A program made the position numbers and the translations under genes. Positions 8,481 through 15,883 of a stretch of 64,000 nucleotides of DNA are shown one piece after another. The notes under the pieces were generated by a model. The model was not told the DNA's origin, did not search any database, and saw only the letters and a list, made by a program, of their open reading frames with translations. Position 1 is the first letter of the stretch. Each line of letters starts with the position of its first letter. Source of the stretch: Catellatospora tritici (GTDB lineage: Bacteria; Actinomycetota; Actinomycetes; Mycobacteriales; Micromonosporaceae). The DNA is taken from positions 186,001 to 250,000 of the forward strand of contig NZ_JAHRCY010000005.1 in the NCBI RefSeq assembly GCF_019083965.1, read 5' to 3'.

Positions 8481-8999
8481 TTGAGCCGACCCGTGCGTTC
8501 CCGGCGTGTGACCAGGCCGTTGGTGCTGGTCGTGGTCTTGGCGGCGGTCGTGGCGGCGGCGTGGCGGTCGGGGGTGGTGGCGCCCCGGTTCGCGCTCGGC
8601 GAGCAGCCGTCGGTGTCGCATGGTTGGGATCCGCCACGGCAGACGATCACGATCCGCAATGACGGCTGGACCGAGATGACGCTGCTGGCGGTGGGCCGGG
8701 ACGGGCCGGGGCTGCGGCTGGTCGGCACCGACGTGCGGTTGCCGTACCGGTTGGCGGCGGGCCGTTCGGTGAGCATCGAGCTGCGTTACGAGGTGACCGA
8801 CTGCGGTGACGTGCCGATGGTGGCGTGGCCGGTGCCGGTGACCGCGGACGCGGCGACGGGGCCGTACCGGCGGTTTTTCTGGCTGCCGCCGGAGGAGGTC
8901 GGGTCGCAGTGGCCGTTGGACCAGCCGGGGGCGGTGCCGTGGCAACGCGCGATCTCGTGGGGTTCGTGTCACAGCATGTATGAGGTGCGGCCTGGCTGA
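8481..8999 (+). CDS. Hypothetical secreted or membrane-anchored protein
   Basis: This 172-residue protein has an N-terminal hydrophobic helix (about residues 12-30, rich in Val/Ala/Leu) after a basic start, followed by a soluble beta-rich domain with one central and one near-terminal Cys (TDCGD, GSCHSM), which could form a disulphide outside the cell. The predicted frame opens with TTG at 8481; GTG at 8493 or 8508 are equally plausible starts. No family recognised. Confidence 0.6.
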   Translation: MSRPVRSRRVTRPLVLVVVLAAVVAAAWRSGVVAPRFALGEQPSVSHGWDPPRQTITIRNDGWTEMTLLAVGRDGPGLRLVGTDVRLPYRLAAGRSVSIELRYEVTDCGDVPMVAWPVPVTADAATGPYRRFFWLPPEEVGSQWPLDQPGAVPWQRAISWGSCHSMYEVRPG

Positions 9000-9052
9000 A
9001 CCGGTTCGGCCTGGGTGGTGCGGTCGGCGCCCCGGATCGCGATACTGCTGCG

Positions 9053-9676
9053 GTGGGAACCGACTGGGCCGACTGGCACCGCGACTATGCCGATCCGGGC
9101 TCGCCGCTGTCGCGGCGGCTGGCGCTGGTGCGCTCGCACATCGACTCGTGGCTGGACCGGCGGCCCGAGCCGCTGCTGCGGGTGGTAAGCGCCTGCGCCG
9201 GGCAGGGCCATGACCTGCTGGGGGTGCTGGCGGGGCGAGCCGACGCGGACCGGGTCCAGGCCCGGCTGATCGAGTACGACCCCCGCAACGCCGCTGCCGC
9301 ACGGGCGGGCGCGGCGGGGTTGGCCGGGGTGGAGGTGCTGTGCGCCGACGCGGGCGGCTTCGGGTCGTACGCCGGGGCGGTGCCTGCGGACCTGGTGCTG
9401 ATGGCCGGGGTGTTCGGCAATGTCAGCGACGATGACGTGCGGGCGACGGTGGCGGCGCTGCCGTCGCTGTGCGCGCCGGGCGCGACCGTGATCTGGACCC
9501 GTACCAGGCGCGCCCCGGACCTGACGCCGGTGATCGACGGCTGGTTCACCGCTGCCGGGTTCGTCCAGCGGGCTTTCCACGCCCCGGACGACGTCCTGTT
9601 CACGGTCGGGGTGCACGAGTTCACCGGGGCGCCGCGGCCGCTGCCCGCCGGCGGGACGATGTTCCGGTTCCGGTGA
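9053..9676 (+). CDS. Class I SAM-dependent methyltransferase-like protein
   Basis: At 207 residues it has the Rossmann order: SACAGQGHDL (motif I, degenerate) near 45, LIEYDPRN (acidic end of strand 2) near 73, VLCADAGGF (motif III) near 95, then LVLMAGVFGN. It closely matches small actinobacterial SAM methyltransferases of unknown substrate. Start is GTG at 9053. It is flanked on the same strand by a DinB protein 30 bp downstream. Confidence 0.72.
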   Translation: MGTDWADWHRDYADPGSPLSRRLALVRSHIDSWLDRRPEPLLRVVSACAGQGHDLLGVLAGRADADRVQARLIEYDPRNAAAARAGAAGLAGVEVLCADAGGFGSYAGAVPADLVLMAGVFGNVSDDDVRATVAALPSLCAPGATVIWTRTRRAPDLTPVIDGWFTAAGFVQRAFHAPDDVLFTVGVHEFTGAPRPLPAGGTMFRFR

Positions 9677-9705
9677 GCGTCGGCGGACGGCTCTAGGCTG
9701 TCGCG

Positions 9706-10212
9706 GTGACTTCAGCAGATGCGTCGCCGGTCGAACGGATCCGGCCGCCGGAGAACGGCACCGAACGTGACACCCTCGTGGGGCTGCTCGACTTCCTGCG
9801 CGCGACCGTGGTGCACAAGGTCTACGGGCTCAGCGACGAACAGGCGTTCGCCCGGCCGGTGGCCGCGTCGCAGCTGACGCCCGGCGGGCTGCTCAAACAC
9901 CTGACCGCGGTGGAGCGGTACTGGTTCAGCATCGACTTCGCCGCCCTGGACGTCGCGTGGCCGTCGACCGAGCAGGATGGTTTCCCGATCGAGCCGGGCG
10001 ACACCCTGGCCGGGATCGTCGCCGGGTACGTGGCCGAGTGCGAGCGGTCGCGGTCCGCGATCGCCGGTGCCGAGTTGGACGCCGCGGCCCGCGGTGAGGG
10101 TATGGCGTTCACACTGCGGTACGCGTTGGCGCACATGATCGAGGAGACGGCCCGTCACTGCGGGCATCTGGATCTGCTGCGCGAGAGCATCGACGGGCAG
10201 ACCGGCCAGTAG
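9706..10212 (+). CDS. DinB-superfamily protein (DUF664), putative mycothiol-dependent enzyme
   Basis: This 168-residue four-helix-bundle protein has GGLLKHLTAVERYW near residue 65 and AHMIEETARHCGHLDLLRE near 145. The spaced His residues (LKHL, HMIEE, RHCGHLD) are the expected metal ligands of the DinB/YfiT fold. In mycothiol-producing actinomycetes such proteins act as thiol-S-transferases or remain uncharacterised. Start is GTG at 9706. Two further members of the superfamily occur in this window, at 33.8 and 37.8 kb. Confidence 0.8.
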   Translation: MTSADASPVERIRPPENGTERDTLVGLLDFLRATVVHKVYGLSDEQAFARPVAASQLTPGGLLKHLTAVERYWFSIDFAALDVAWPSTEQDGFPIEPGDTLAGIVAGYVAECERSRSAIAGAELDAAARGEGMAFTLRYALAHMIEETARHCGHLDLLRESIDGQTGQ

Positions 10213-10227
10213 CGTGGGCTTGGGTGG

Positions 10228-10301
10228 TACCCGGGGCAGGAGTCGAACCTGCACTGAACGCGATCTGAGCGCGTCGCCGCTGCCAGTTGGGCTACCCGGG
10301 C
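10228..10301 (-). tRNA. tRNA with CAG (Leu) anticodon but class I structure
   Basis: The cloverleaf is clear. The acceptor stem is GCCCGGG with CCCGGGT, seven pairs including a G1-U72 wobble. The anticodon stem ACGCG/CGCGT has the seven-base loop CTCAGAT, so the anticodon is CAG. The T arm is GCAGG-TTCGACT-CCTGC. The variable loop is five bases (TCAGT). The discriminator is A, and CCA appears to be encoded (to 10225). Bacterial tRNA-Leu normally has a long variable arm, so this is not an ordinary leucine tRNA. The D stem has three good pairs. The isotype that charges it is unknown. Confidence 0.75.
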
Positions 10302-10305
10302 GGGT

Positions 10306-10335
10306 GGTCACGCCCTATCCCCATGGGGCGTGACC
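10306..10335. other. Hairpin in the tRNA spacer (10-bp arms)
   Basis: GGTCACGCCC at 10306-10315 and its exact complement GGGCGTGACC at 10326-10335 flank a ten-base loop. Together with the neighbouring palindrome it takes up nearly the whole 66-bp spacer between the two tRNA genes. It lies just 5' of the CAG tRNA, where a processing signal or small structured RNA would be expected. Confidence 0.6.
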
Positions 10336-10336
10336 G

Positions 10337-10364
10337 GACATGCCACCGGCGCCGGTGGCATGTC
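10337..10364. other. Perfect 28-bp palindrome just 3' of tRNA-Trp
   Basis: The sequence GACATGCCACCGGC is followed directly by its exact reverse complement, with no spacer, beginning four bases after the tRNA-Trp discriminator. As RNA it would fold into a strong hairpin that could act as a terminator, a processing site or a protein site. It lacks a T-tract. Confidence 0.6.
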
Positions 10365-10367
10365 GAG

Positions 10368-10440
10368 CACGGGTGACAGGATTCGAACCTGTAGCCGCCG
10401 GTTTTGGAGACCGGTGCTCTGGCCGTTGAGCTACACCCGC
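10368..10440 (-). tRNA. tRNA-Trp (CCA), atypical acceptor stem
   Basis: This 73-nt cloverleaf has acceptor GCGGGTG/CACCCGT (first pair G-U wobble), D arm GCTC/GAGC, anticodon stem CCGGT/ACCGG with loop CTCCAAA (anticodon CCA), and T arm ACAGG-TTCGAAT-CCTGT. The discriminator is G, as expected for tRNA-Trp. CCA is not encoded. The G1-U72 pair differs from the A1-U72 I would expect in the housekeeping actinobacterial gene (from memory), so this may be a second isoacceptor. It is upstream of the CAG tRNA on the same strand. Confidence 0.85.
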
Positions 10441-10517
10441 TGGAGAGTTCGGATAGACGAAACCGCCCTGACCCGGTCGGACCGGGCGGGCGGAGGGCCT
10501 GCCGTGACGTCGGCGCG

Positions 10518-10652
10518 TCAGTGGCGCCGGGCCGTCTTCGGTCCTTGCAGTCGGCGGTTGCGGTTGGCGTCACCGCTGCGTCCGGCACCGGGTAGGGCCG
10601 TCTCGCCGCGCGGCGTCTGCCATCGCGGTGCGAGCGGTACCTGGCGTGACAT
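10518..10652 (-). CDS. Possible small basic protein, 44 residues
   Basis: ATG at 10652 is preceded by AGGAG with seven-base spacing, one of the better ribosome sites in the region. It opens MSRQVPLAPRW and continues Arg/Gly/Pro-rich to a C-terminus ending ARRH; the predicted charge is strongly positive. Codon bias is only moderately typical. It reads toward the tRNA-Trp gene 77 bp downstream and could be a leader or a free small protein. No homologue recognised. The rest of 10441-10736 shows only a short CCGGTC hairpin. Confidence 0.4.
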   Translation of the reverse strand: MSRQVPLAPRWQTPRGETALPGAGRSGDANRNRRLQGPKTARRH

Positions 10653-10736
10653 GTCTGTCTCCTGTGGCCGGTGGTGATCGGTTGCGGTCCCACCGTACGG
10701 CCGGGTCAGGTGGCCGGGCAAAGGATTTAACGCCGG

Positions 10737-11678
10737 TCACACCGACCAGCGGGCGCGCAGGACGCCGTCGGGGTCGGTCCCGACGGCTGCGAGCAGGGGT
10801 CGGGTTTGGTCGTCGTCGCAGTACAGCAGGGTTGCGGCGGTGGCGGTGGCGAGCAGTTCGCGTAGCCGTGTGTGGTCGGTGTCGGTGGTGAGGCTGCCGG
10901 TCAGGATGCCGTCGGGGGTTTGCCAGACGATGGTGAACAGGCTGTCGGGCAGGCCGTCGGCCACCGCGGCGGGGTCGCGCAGGTCGGGCCATACCGCCAG
11001 CCGGGCGCGGGGGGCGAGGCGGGTGCGCAGGTCGGGTAGGTCGGCGGCGGTGACGCGGTGCCAGCGGACGGCGTTGTGGACGTAGCCCTCCTCGATCAGG
11101 AGCCTGCCGTGCCGGGTGGCCAGGGCGGACAGTTCGGTCCAGAACGTGTCGTCGGCGGGGCGGCGCTGGCCGTCCTCGTCGTCGGGGGTGTGCCGGTAGG
11201 GCGAGTGCGGGATCTGTTCGACGAACAGGCCCAGCCGGTTCGTCTGGTCGACCGCGCGGTCGCAGCGGCGGTGGGCGGCGATGTACAGGTACTGGTCCCA
11301 GCCGACGTGAACGTGCAGCAGGTCGTCGTGTTCGAGGCGGCACCAGATGCCGTCTTCGCGCAGCATGGCCTGGACCAGCCGCTGGGCGCCGTCGATGGTG
11401 AGTTCGGCGCCGTCGTGGACGCCGCCGGGGAACAGCTCGCGCAGGTCTGGGGCGGCGGCCGGGCTGTCCAGGGTGTGCGGGGCGAGTTCGGGTTCGCGTA
11501 CGGCGAGGCGGTCGACGCCGCTGTCGTGGGCGAACGCGGCGACGGCCGCCAGGTAGGCGGCCTCGACCGGGCCGTGGTCGCTGCTGGAGTCGAGCGGGCC
11601 CTGGTAGTGGCCGTGTTCGTCGCGGTCGGCGGGGTCGTATTTGGTGATCCGGTAGGCGTGGGCCGGGCCGAGGGTCAT
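10737..11678 (-). CDS. Conserved actinobacterial hypothetical protein
   Basis: This 313-residue soluble protein opens with TLGPAHAYRITKYDP and has a central segment LEHDDLLHVHVGWDQYLYI followed by acidic stretches. I recall similar actinomycete proteins with this N-terminus that are labelled RNA-binding in databases, without an evident RNA-binding motif here. The downstream hydrolase overlaps it by four bases at the start (11675-11678 ATGA), so the hydrolase precedes it in a two-gene unit. Function unknown. Confidence 0.7.
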   Translation of the reverse strand: MTLGPAHAYRITKYDPADRDEHGHYQGPLDSSSDHGPVEAAYLAAVAAFAHDSGVDRLAVREPELAPHTLDSPAAAPDLRELFPGGVHDGAELTIDGAQRLVQAMLREDGIWCRLEHDDLLHVHVGWDQYLYIAAHRRCDRAVDQTNRLGLFVEQIPHSPYRHTPDDEDGQRRPADDTFWTELSALATRHGRLLIEEGYVHNAVRWHRVTAADLPDLRTRLAPRARLAVWPDLRDPAAVADGLPDSLFTIVWQTPDGILTGSLTTDTDHTRLRELLATATAATLLYCDDDQTRPLLAAVGTDPDGVLRARWSV

Positions 11679-12562
11679 GCGGCGGGCAGCAGGTCGTGGC
11701 GGCGCAGCCAGGGCAGGATGTGGGCGGCGAGCTCGGTCGGGTGTTCCAGCTGCGGGACGTGCCCGGAGTCGAGTTCGACGTAGGTCCAGTGCGGCAGCCG
11801 GGCGGCGGTGGCGCGGGCCGAGGCGACGGGGACGAGCCGGTCGTGCAGGCCGTGGGCGAGCAGGACCGGCATGGTCAGCGACGCCATGGCGCGCCAGTAG
11901 GCGGTGGGGGCGGCCAGCAGCCGTAGCAGGGACCGGCTGGCGGCCAGGTACGCGGCCGAGCGGGGGCCGGGTGGGGGCAGTTGTGCGTCGAGGGCGACGG
12001 CGTCGGCGATGACCTGGTCGGGGATGCGGCCGGGGTCGGCGCAGGTGACGGCGAGGGTGTCCAGGACGCGGGTGCGGGCCGGGACGGTGGCCAGGCGGCG
12101 GCGCATGCTCCAGCTCGCGACACCGGGGATGAGGTTGATCAGGAACTGGCGGCGTACGGCGGGGTCGATGCGGGCGTCTTTGGCGATGGGGACGCTGGGG
12201 TCGACCAGGACGACGGCGCGGGCCAGGTCGGGGGTGTCGGCGGCGGTGAGGGTGGAGATCATGCCGCCCATGGAGTTGCCGATGAGCACCGCCGGGCCGC
12301 CGATGACGTCGGACAGGTAGTGGCGCAGCACGTGGGCGTTGGCGGTGACGGTGGTGGGCCGCCCGGCGGCGGGGGTGCGCCCGAAGCCGGGCAGGTCCAG
12401 GGCGTGTACGCGGGCGTACGGGGTCAGTTGCGCGGCCAGGCGGGTCCAGTTGAGGTGGGAGCCGCCCAGGCCGTGCACGAGCACGACCGGCGGGGCGTCG
12501 GCGGGGCCGCCGAAGTCGACGTGGTGCACGGGGCCGCCCAGGTCGGCGTACGCGCTTCGCAT
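11675..12562 (-). CDS. Alpha/beta-fold hydrolase
   Basis: At 295 residues it has the full canonical set: oxyanion motif VHGLGGSH near residue 28, nucleophile elbow GNSMGG near 96, acid in GLHDRLVP near 240 and catalytic His in DSGHVPQLEHP near 267. The fold is of esterase or haloperoxidase type; substrate is unknown. ATG at 12562 is chosen because the longer open frame to 13276 is antisense-like to yaaA. It overlaps the following gene by ATGA. Confidence 0.88.
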   Translation of the reverse strand: MRSAYADLGGPVHHVDFGGPADAPPVVLVHGLGGSHLNWTRLAAQLTPYARVHALDLPGFGRTPAAGRPTTVTANAHVLRHYLSDVIGGPAVLIGNSMGGMISTLTAADTPDLARAVVLVDPSVPIAKDARIDPAVRRQFLINLIPGVASWSMRRRLATVPARTRVLDTLAVTCADPGRIPDQVIADAVALDAQLPPPGPRSAAYLAASRSLLRLLAAPTAYWRAMASLTMPVLLAHGLHDRLVPVASARATAARLPHWTYVELDSGHVPQLEHPTELAAHILPWLRRHDLLPAA

Positions 12563-12621
12563 GGTCGGCTCCCGGTGTGTCGGCGCCGGTGTCGGCGCGG
12601 CCGCCTGGCAGCCTACGCCGC

Positions 12622-13407
12622 CTACAGCTCGTTGACGATCACGTCGAGTTGGCGTGGTTTCCCGGCGGCGACGGGTGGCTGTTCGACGGTGTACTTGAGG
12701 TCGCGGAGCGCGTCGGCCAGTTGTGCGGGGGTGCGCGGGGTGGCGGCGTCGAGCAGCAGGTCGCGTACGAGACGGCCTTTGGTGGCTTTGTTGAAGTGGC
12801 TGACGACCATGCGGCTGCCGTCGGGGCGTTCGTGCAGGACCCGGACGGTGGCGGTGCGGTCGGCGGTTTCGCCGCGCGGGGTCCAGGCGGGGGTGTAGGC
12901 CGAGGACCGCAGGTCGAGGATCAGTCCGGTGGCGGCGGTTTCGGTCATGGCCTGGGCCATGGGGGTTTTCCAGTGGGTGGTCAGGGTGCCGACGCCGGGC
13001 AGTTTGACGCCCATGGCGCAGCGGTAGGGCGGGATGCGGTCGTCGAGCCGGACCGCGCCCCACAGGCCGGAGAAGATGAGGATGGCGCGGTTGGCGCGGC
13101 GGCGGGTGGTGGTGGGCAGCCCGGCCAGGTCGAGGGCGTCGTAGAGGACGCCGGTGTACAGCGCGGCGGCGGGCATGGCCGCAGCGGTGGGCAGGGTGGC
13201 GTTGCGGGCGATCTCGGGCTGCAGGCCGGGGGTGAGGCCGAGGACCTGGGTGGCGGTGTCGAGGTCGCCGCGGCACAGGGTGGTCAGGGCGTCGAGCGCG
13301 GCGGCGCGGGCAGGGTGCAGCGCGGGCAGCGACAGGGTGGCCGGGTCGACCGGTTTGCCCTTGCCGGACGCGGCTTTGCCTTCCGACGGCGGCAGCAGGA
13401 TCAGCAC
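12622..13407 (-). CDS. yaaA: YaaA family peroxide-stress protein (DUF328)
   Basis: This 261-residue protein has the family hallmarks PPSEGK at residues 6-11, YTGVLYDALD near 83, FSGLWGAVRLDDRIPPYR near 111 and FNKATKG near 205. In E. coli YaaA limits free intracellular iron during peroxide stress, and the fold binds DNA. Length is normal for the family. GTG at 13407 gives the conserved N-terminus. It stands 60 bp upstream of the hydrolase on the same strand. Confidence 0.9.
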   Translation of the reverse strand: MLILLPPSEGKAASGKGKPVDPATLSLPALHPARAAALDALTTLCRGDLDTATQVLGLTPGLQPEIARNATLPTAAAMPAAALYTGVLYDALDLAGLPTTTRRRANRAILIFSGLWGAVRLDDRIPPYRCAMGVKLPGVGTLTTHWKTPMAQAMTETAATGLILDLRSSAYTPAWTPRGETADRTATVRVLHERPDGSRMVVSHFNKATKGRLVRDLLLDAATPRTPAQLADALRDLKYTVEQPPVAAGKPRQLDVIVNEL

Positions 13408-13536
13408 GCCGTCAACCCTAGTCGGCGGCGGGGCCGGGGTGCGGGTCGGCCAGCAGTTGGGCGGGCAGGGGCGTGCGGCTGTCCGGGCGGCGGCGTCGGG
13501 TGCGCCCGCGCCGTCCCCGGCTGAGAGCGATCCCGG

Positions 13537-13959
13537 TCAGCTCGTGATCAGCTTGCCGTCGACCTGCCGGAACGCGTCACCGACCAGCCCGGCCAGCGCA
13601 TCGGCGTCCACCGCCGCCAGGCGCTTGACGTACAGGCAGGCACGACCGGTGGTGACCGGGCCGATCCGGGCCACGGCGTCGGCGTGCGCCTCGAAACCTT
13701 CGGCGACGTACACGGTCAGCGCGGTCTTGCGGGGGGAGAAACCGACCGCGGGCCACACCCCCTCCCGGCCGGTGGCGTAGCGGTAGCGGTACTGCCCGAA
13801 CCCGACGATCGCCTCGCCCCACATTCGCGGCGCCGCGCCGGTGGCCGCCTCCATCAGCTCACACAGCGCCACCGCGTCGGCGCGGCGGCGCTCGTCGGGC
13901 ACCGCGGCGAGGAACGCCGCCACGCTGGCGTCGGTCGGCACCGTCTTCGGATCGGCCAT
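13537..13959 (-). CDS. DUF1801 domain protein
   Basis: This 140-residue protein carries the family pattern ALCELMEAATG, MWGEAIVGFG, VGFSPRK and GRACLYVKRL. DUF1801 proteins resemble the frataxin/YdhG fold and have no settled function. ATG at 13959 is preferred to the one at 13971 because the conserved region then begins normally. It lies in a convergent-divergent spot between yaaA and a Nudix gene. Confidence 0.8.
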   Translation of the reverse strand: MADPKTVPTDASVAAFLAAVPDERRRADAVALCELMEAATGAAPRMWGEAIVGFGQYRYRYATGREGVWPAVGFSPRKTALTVYVAEGFEAHADAVARIGPVTTGRACLYVKRLAAVDADALAGLVGDAFRQVDGKLITS

Positions 13960-14024
13960 ACGGCCCAGCATAGGCAGACCGGCGGGGTCAGCGCGCGAGT
14001 GCGGGTGCGAAGTACGCTCGCCTC

Positions 14025-14468
14025 ATGACCACGCGGATCGCGTTGACGGCACTGGTGGGCCGGACCGGAGCGGTGCTACTGCGCATGCGCGACGAGCAGT
14101 CGGCGGTGCGCGCCAACCGGTGGAGCCTGCCCGGCGGAGCGGTCCGCCCGGCCGAGACCCCACTGCACGCGGCCAAACGCCACATCGCCGAACAGACCGG
14201 CCTGCCCGTCGACGCCGAACCGGTCGAGTTCTGGCACGGCTATCTGCCTGGCACCCGCGTGGACGTGTACTGCTTCGCCGCGCCGACCTCGGCGTGGACC
14301 CCCGACATCGTGCCGCAGGCCGGTGTCGTGGCCGAGTTCGTCCACGGCGAGGAGGTCCTCAGCGGCCGCGCATTCACGCCCGCGTCCGGGTTCGTGCTGG
14401 GCCGGTTCCTGGACTCCAACGAATACCTGCGGATGGCGGGCCGGTTCTACCCGGTCGACCCGACCTGA
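14025..14468 (+). CDS. Nudix-fold protein with degenerate Nudix box
   Basis: At 147 residues it has the Nudix scaffold (SLPGGAVRPAE near residue 36), but the helix reads KRHIAEQTGL where REUxEExGU is required: the first Glu is His and one of the paired Glu is Gln. Metal-dependent hydrolysis may be weakened or lost, so it could be a binding or sensor protein. The scaffold otherwise matches ADP-ribose/MutT-like members. ATG at 14025. Confidence 0.75.
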   Translation: MTTRIALTALVGRTGAVLLRMRDEQSAVRANRWSLPGGAVRPAETPLHAAKRHIAEQTGLPVDAEPVEFWHGYLPGTRVDVYCFAAPTSAWTPDIVPQAGVVAEFVHGEEVLSGRAFTPASGFVLGRFLDSNEYLRMAGRFYPVDPT

Positions 14469-14590
14469 GCTGGTCGGGCACGTCGCAGCCGGTCGGCGGG
14501 ATCATCACGTCACCGTGCGGTGTCGTGATCGGATCCCGTCGGGTGAATGAGTGATCGCGCAGAGTCGATGGACGCGCTACCGTAGCGGCC

Positions 14591-14845
14591 ATGTCCCCTG
14601 ACGCCCTCATGGTCGGCATCATCGGAGTCCTGCTCGGCGTGCTGCTCGGGCGCCGCTGGTTGAAGATGACGCAGGCGCGGGCCGGGTACAAGGGGGCCGT
14701 GGCCGGGGTGCCCAAGGCCAAGGCGGCGGTGAAGACGGCCCGCACCGCGTGGCTGCTGGCGACCCGGGCGGCGCTGCTGGCCGCGGTGCTGATGTTCGTG
14801 TACTTCCTGGCCACCACCACCGCGGTGTTCCAGTCCAACCACTGA
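14591..14845 (+). CDS. Small two-helix membrane protein
   Basis: This 84-residue protein has a first membrane helix at about residues 6-22, a positively charged central region (RRWLKMTQARAGYK through KTARTAW) and a second helix at about 54-74. Both helix boundaries and the positive loop suggest a hairpin with the loop in the cytoplasm. No family recognised; the codon bias is typical, which supports a real gene. Confidence 0.65.
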   Translation: MSPDALMVGIIGVLLGVLLGRRWLKMTQARAGYKGAVAGVPKAKAAVKTARTAWLLATRAALLAAVLMFVYFLATTTAVFQSNH

Positions 14846-14859
14846 GAGGCGCAGCCTGC

Positions 14860-15276
14860 TCAGCCGTTCAGGGTCGCGGTGATGGCCTCGGCGTACTGGC
14901 GGGCCTGGGCGTCGTCGGCGTACTTGGTGCGGGGCCAGAAGAAGCCGCGCAGTCCGTCGCCCTTGCGGCGGGGCACCACGTGGGTGTGCAGGTGCGGGAC
15001 GCTCTGGCTGATGCGGTTGTTGAGCGCCACGAACGTGCCCTGCGCCTGCAGGCCGGTCTCGACCGCCCCGGCGATGCGCTGGACCAGCCGGAAGTACGGC
15101 CCGACGACGTCGGCGGCCAGGTCGTGCAGCGTCGGCACGTGCGGACGGGGCACGACCAGCACATGCCCGGGGAACACGGGTCGGGTGTCCAGGAACGCCA
15201 CCGCCGCCTCGTCGGCGTGCACGACGAACGCCGGCCGGTCACCGGCGGCGATCTCGCAGAACAGACACCCCTCCAT
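14860..15276 (-). CDS. HIT family protein
   Basis: This 138-residue histidine triad protein has CLFCEI at residues 4-9, PVFPGHVLVVPRPHV near 32 and the catalytic HLHTHVVPR near 95. It is a Hint/HinT-type purine nucleoside phosphoramidase or AP4A-like hydrolase. ATG at 15276 gives the normal N-terminus (MEGCLFC). It is the second HIT protein in the window and only distantly similar to the one at 3.7 kb. Confidence 0.87.
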   Translation of the reverse strand: MEGCLFCEIAAGDRPAFVVHADEAAVAFLDTRPVFPGHVLVVPRPHVPTLHDLAADVVGPYFRLVQRIAGAVETGLQAQGTFVALNNRISQSVPHLHTHVVPRRKGDGLRGFFWPRTKYADDAQARQYAEAITATLNG

Positions 15277-15318
15277 GGCAACGGTGAGCCTAGCCGCCCG
15301 GTGGCTACCATCGGGGAC

Positions 15319-15873
15319 ATGTCTGCCGCACCGATCGGAAAATTCGAGGCCGCCTGGCCCGCCGTGACCCGCTCCGACCTGGTGGCCGCGCCCGTCGCGG
15401 CCGCGCTCTCCGCGTGGACGGGGGTGGAGCCGGTCGAGTCGGTGCTGGTCGTCGACACCGACCCCGACCTGGCCGACACCGGCAACTTCGGCCAGGCGTA
15501 CGCGGTGGAGCCGCACCTGTCGGCCAACTGTGTGGTGGTGGCCGCCAAGCGCGGCGAGACCGTGACCTACGCGGCGTGCATGGTGCTGGCCAGCACCCGC
15601 GCCGACGTCAACGGCCTGGCTCGCCGGCACCTCGGGGCGCGTAAGGCGTCGTTCGCGCCGATGGACGAGGCGGTGACGCTGACCGGGATGCAGTACGGCG
15701 GCATCACCCCGATCGGCCTGCCCGACAGCTGGCCGGTGTTGGTCGACGCGGCCGTGGCCGACACCCCGTACGTGGTGATCGGGTCGGGTAACCGGCGCGG
15801 GAAGCTGATCGTGCCGGGCAAGGTGCTGGCCGGGCTGCCCGGCGCCACCGTGTTGGAGGCGCTGGGCGTCTGA
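15319..15873 (+). CDS. YbaK/EbsC-type aminoacyl-tRNA deacylase domain protein
   Basis: The 184-residue single-domain protein has VVAAKRG (the conserved Lys-containing strand), LGARKASFAPMDEAVTLTGMQYGGITPIGLP and VVIGSGNRRGKLIV, the typical YbaK/ProX pattern. Such proteins clear mischarged aminoacyl-tRNA in trans. ATG at 15319 follows GGGGAC. It is divergent from the HIT gene with a 42-bp spacer. The presence of unusual tRNAs 5 kb away is worth noting but no link is shown. Confidence 0.85.
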   Translation: MSAAPIGKFEAAWPAVTRSDLVAAPVAAALSAWTGVEPVESVLVVDTDPDLADTGNFGQAYAVEPHLSANCVVVAAKRGETVTYAACMVLASTRADVNGLARRHLGARKASFAPMDEAVTLTGMQYGGITPIGLPDSWPVLVDAAVADTPYVVIGSGNRRGKLIVPGKVLAGLPGATVLEALGV

Positions 15874-15883
15874 GGCGGCCCGG

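Noticed and set aside
10228..10301. Ordinary tRNA-Leu annotation
   Set aside because: The anticodon fits leucine, but the variable loop has five bases, so a plain tRNA-Leu label would mislead.
10228..10440. tRNA locus as integration site of a mobile element
   Set aside because: No integrase, direct repeat of a tRNA end or phage/ICE gene is found on either side.
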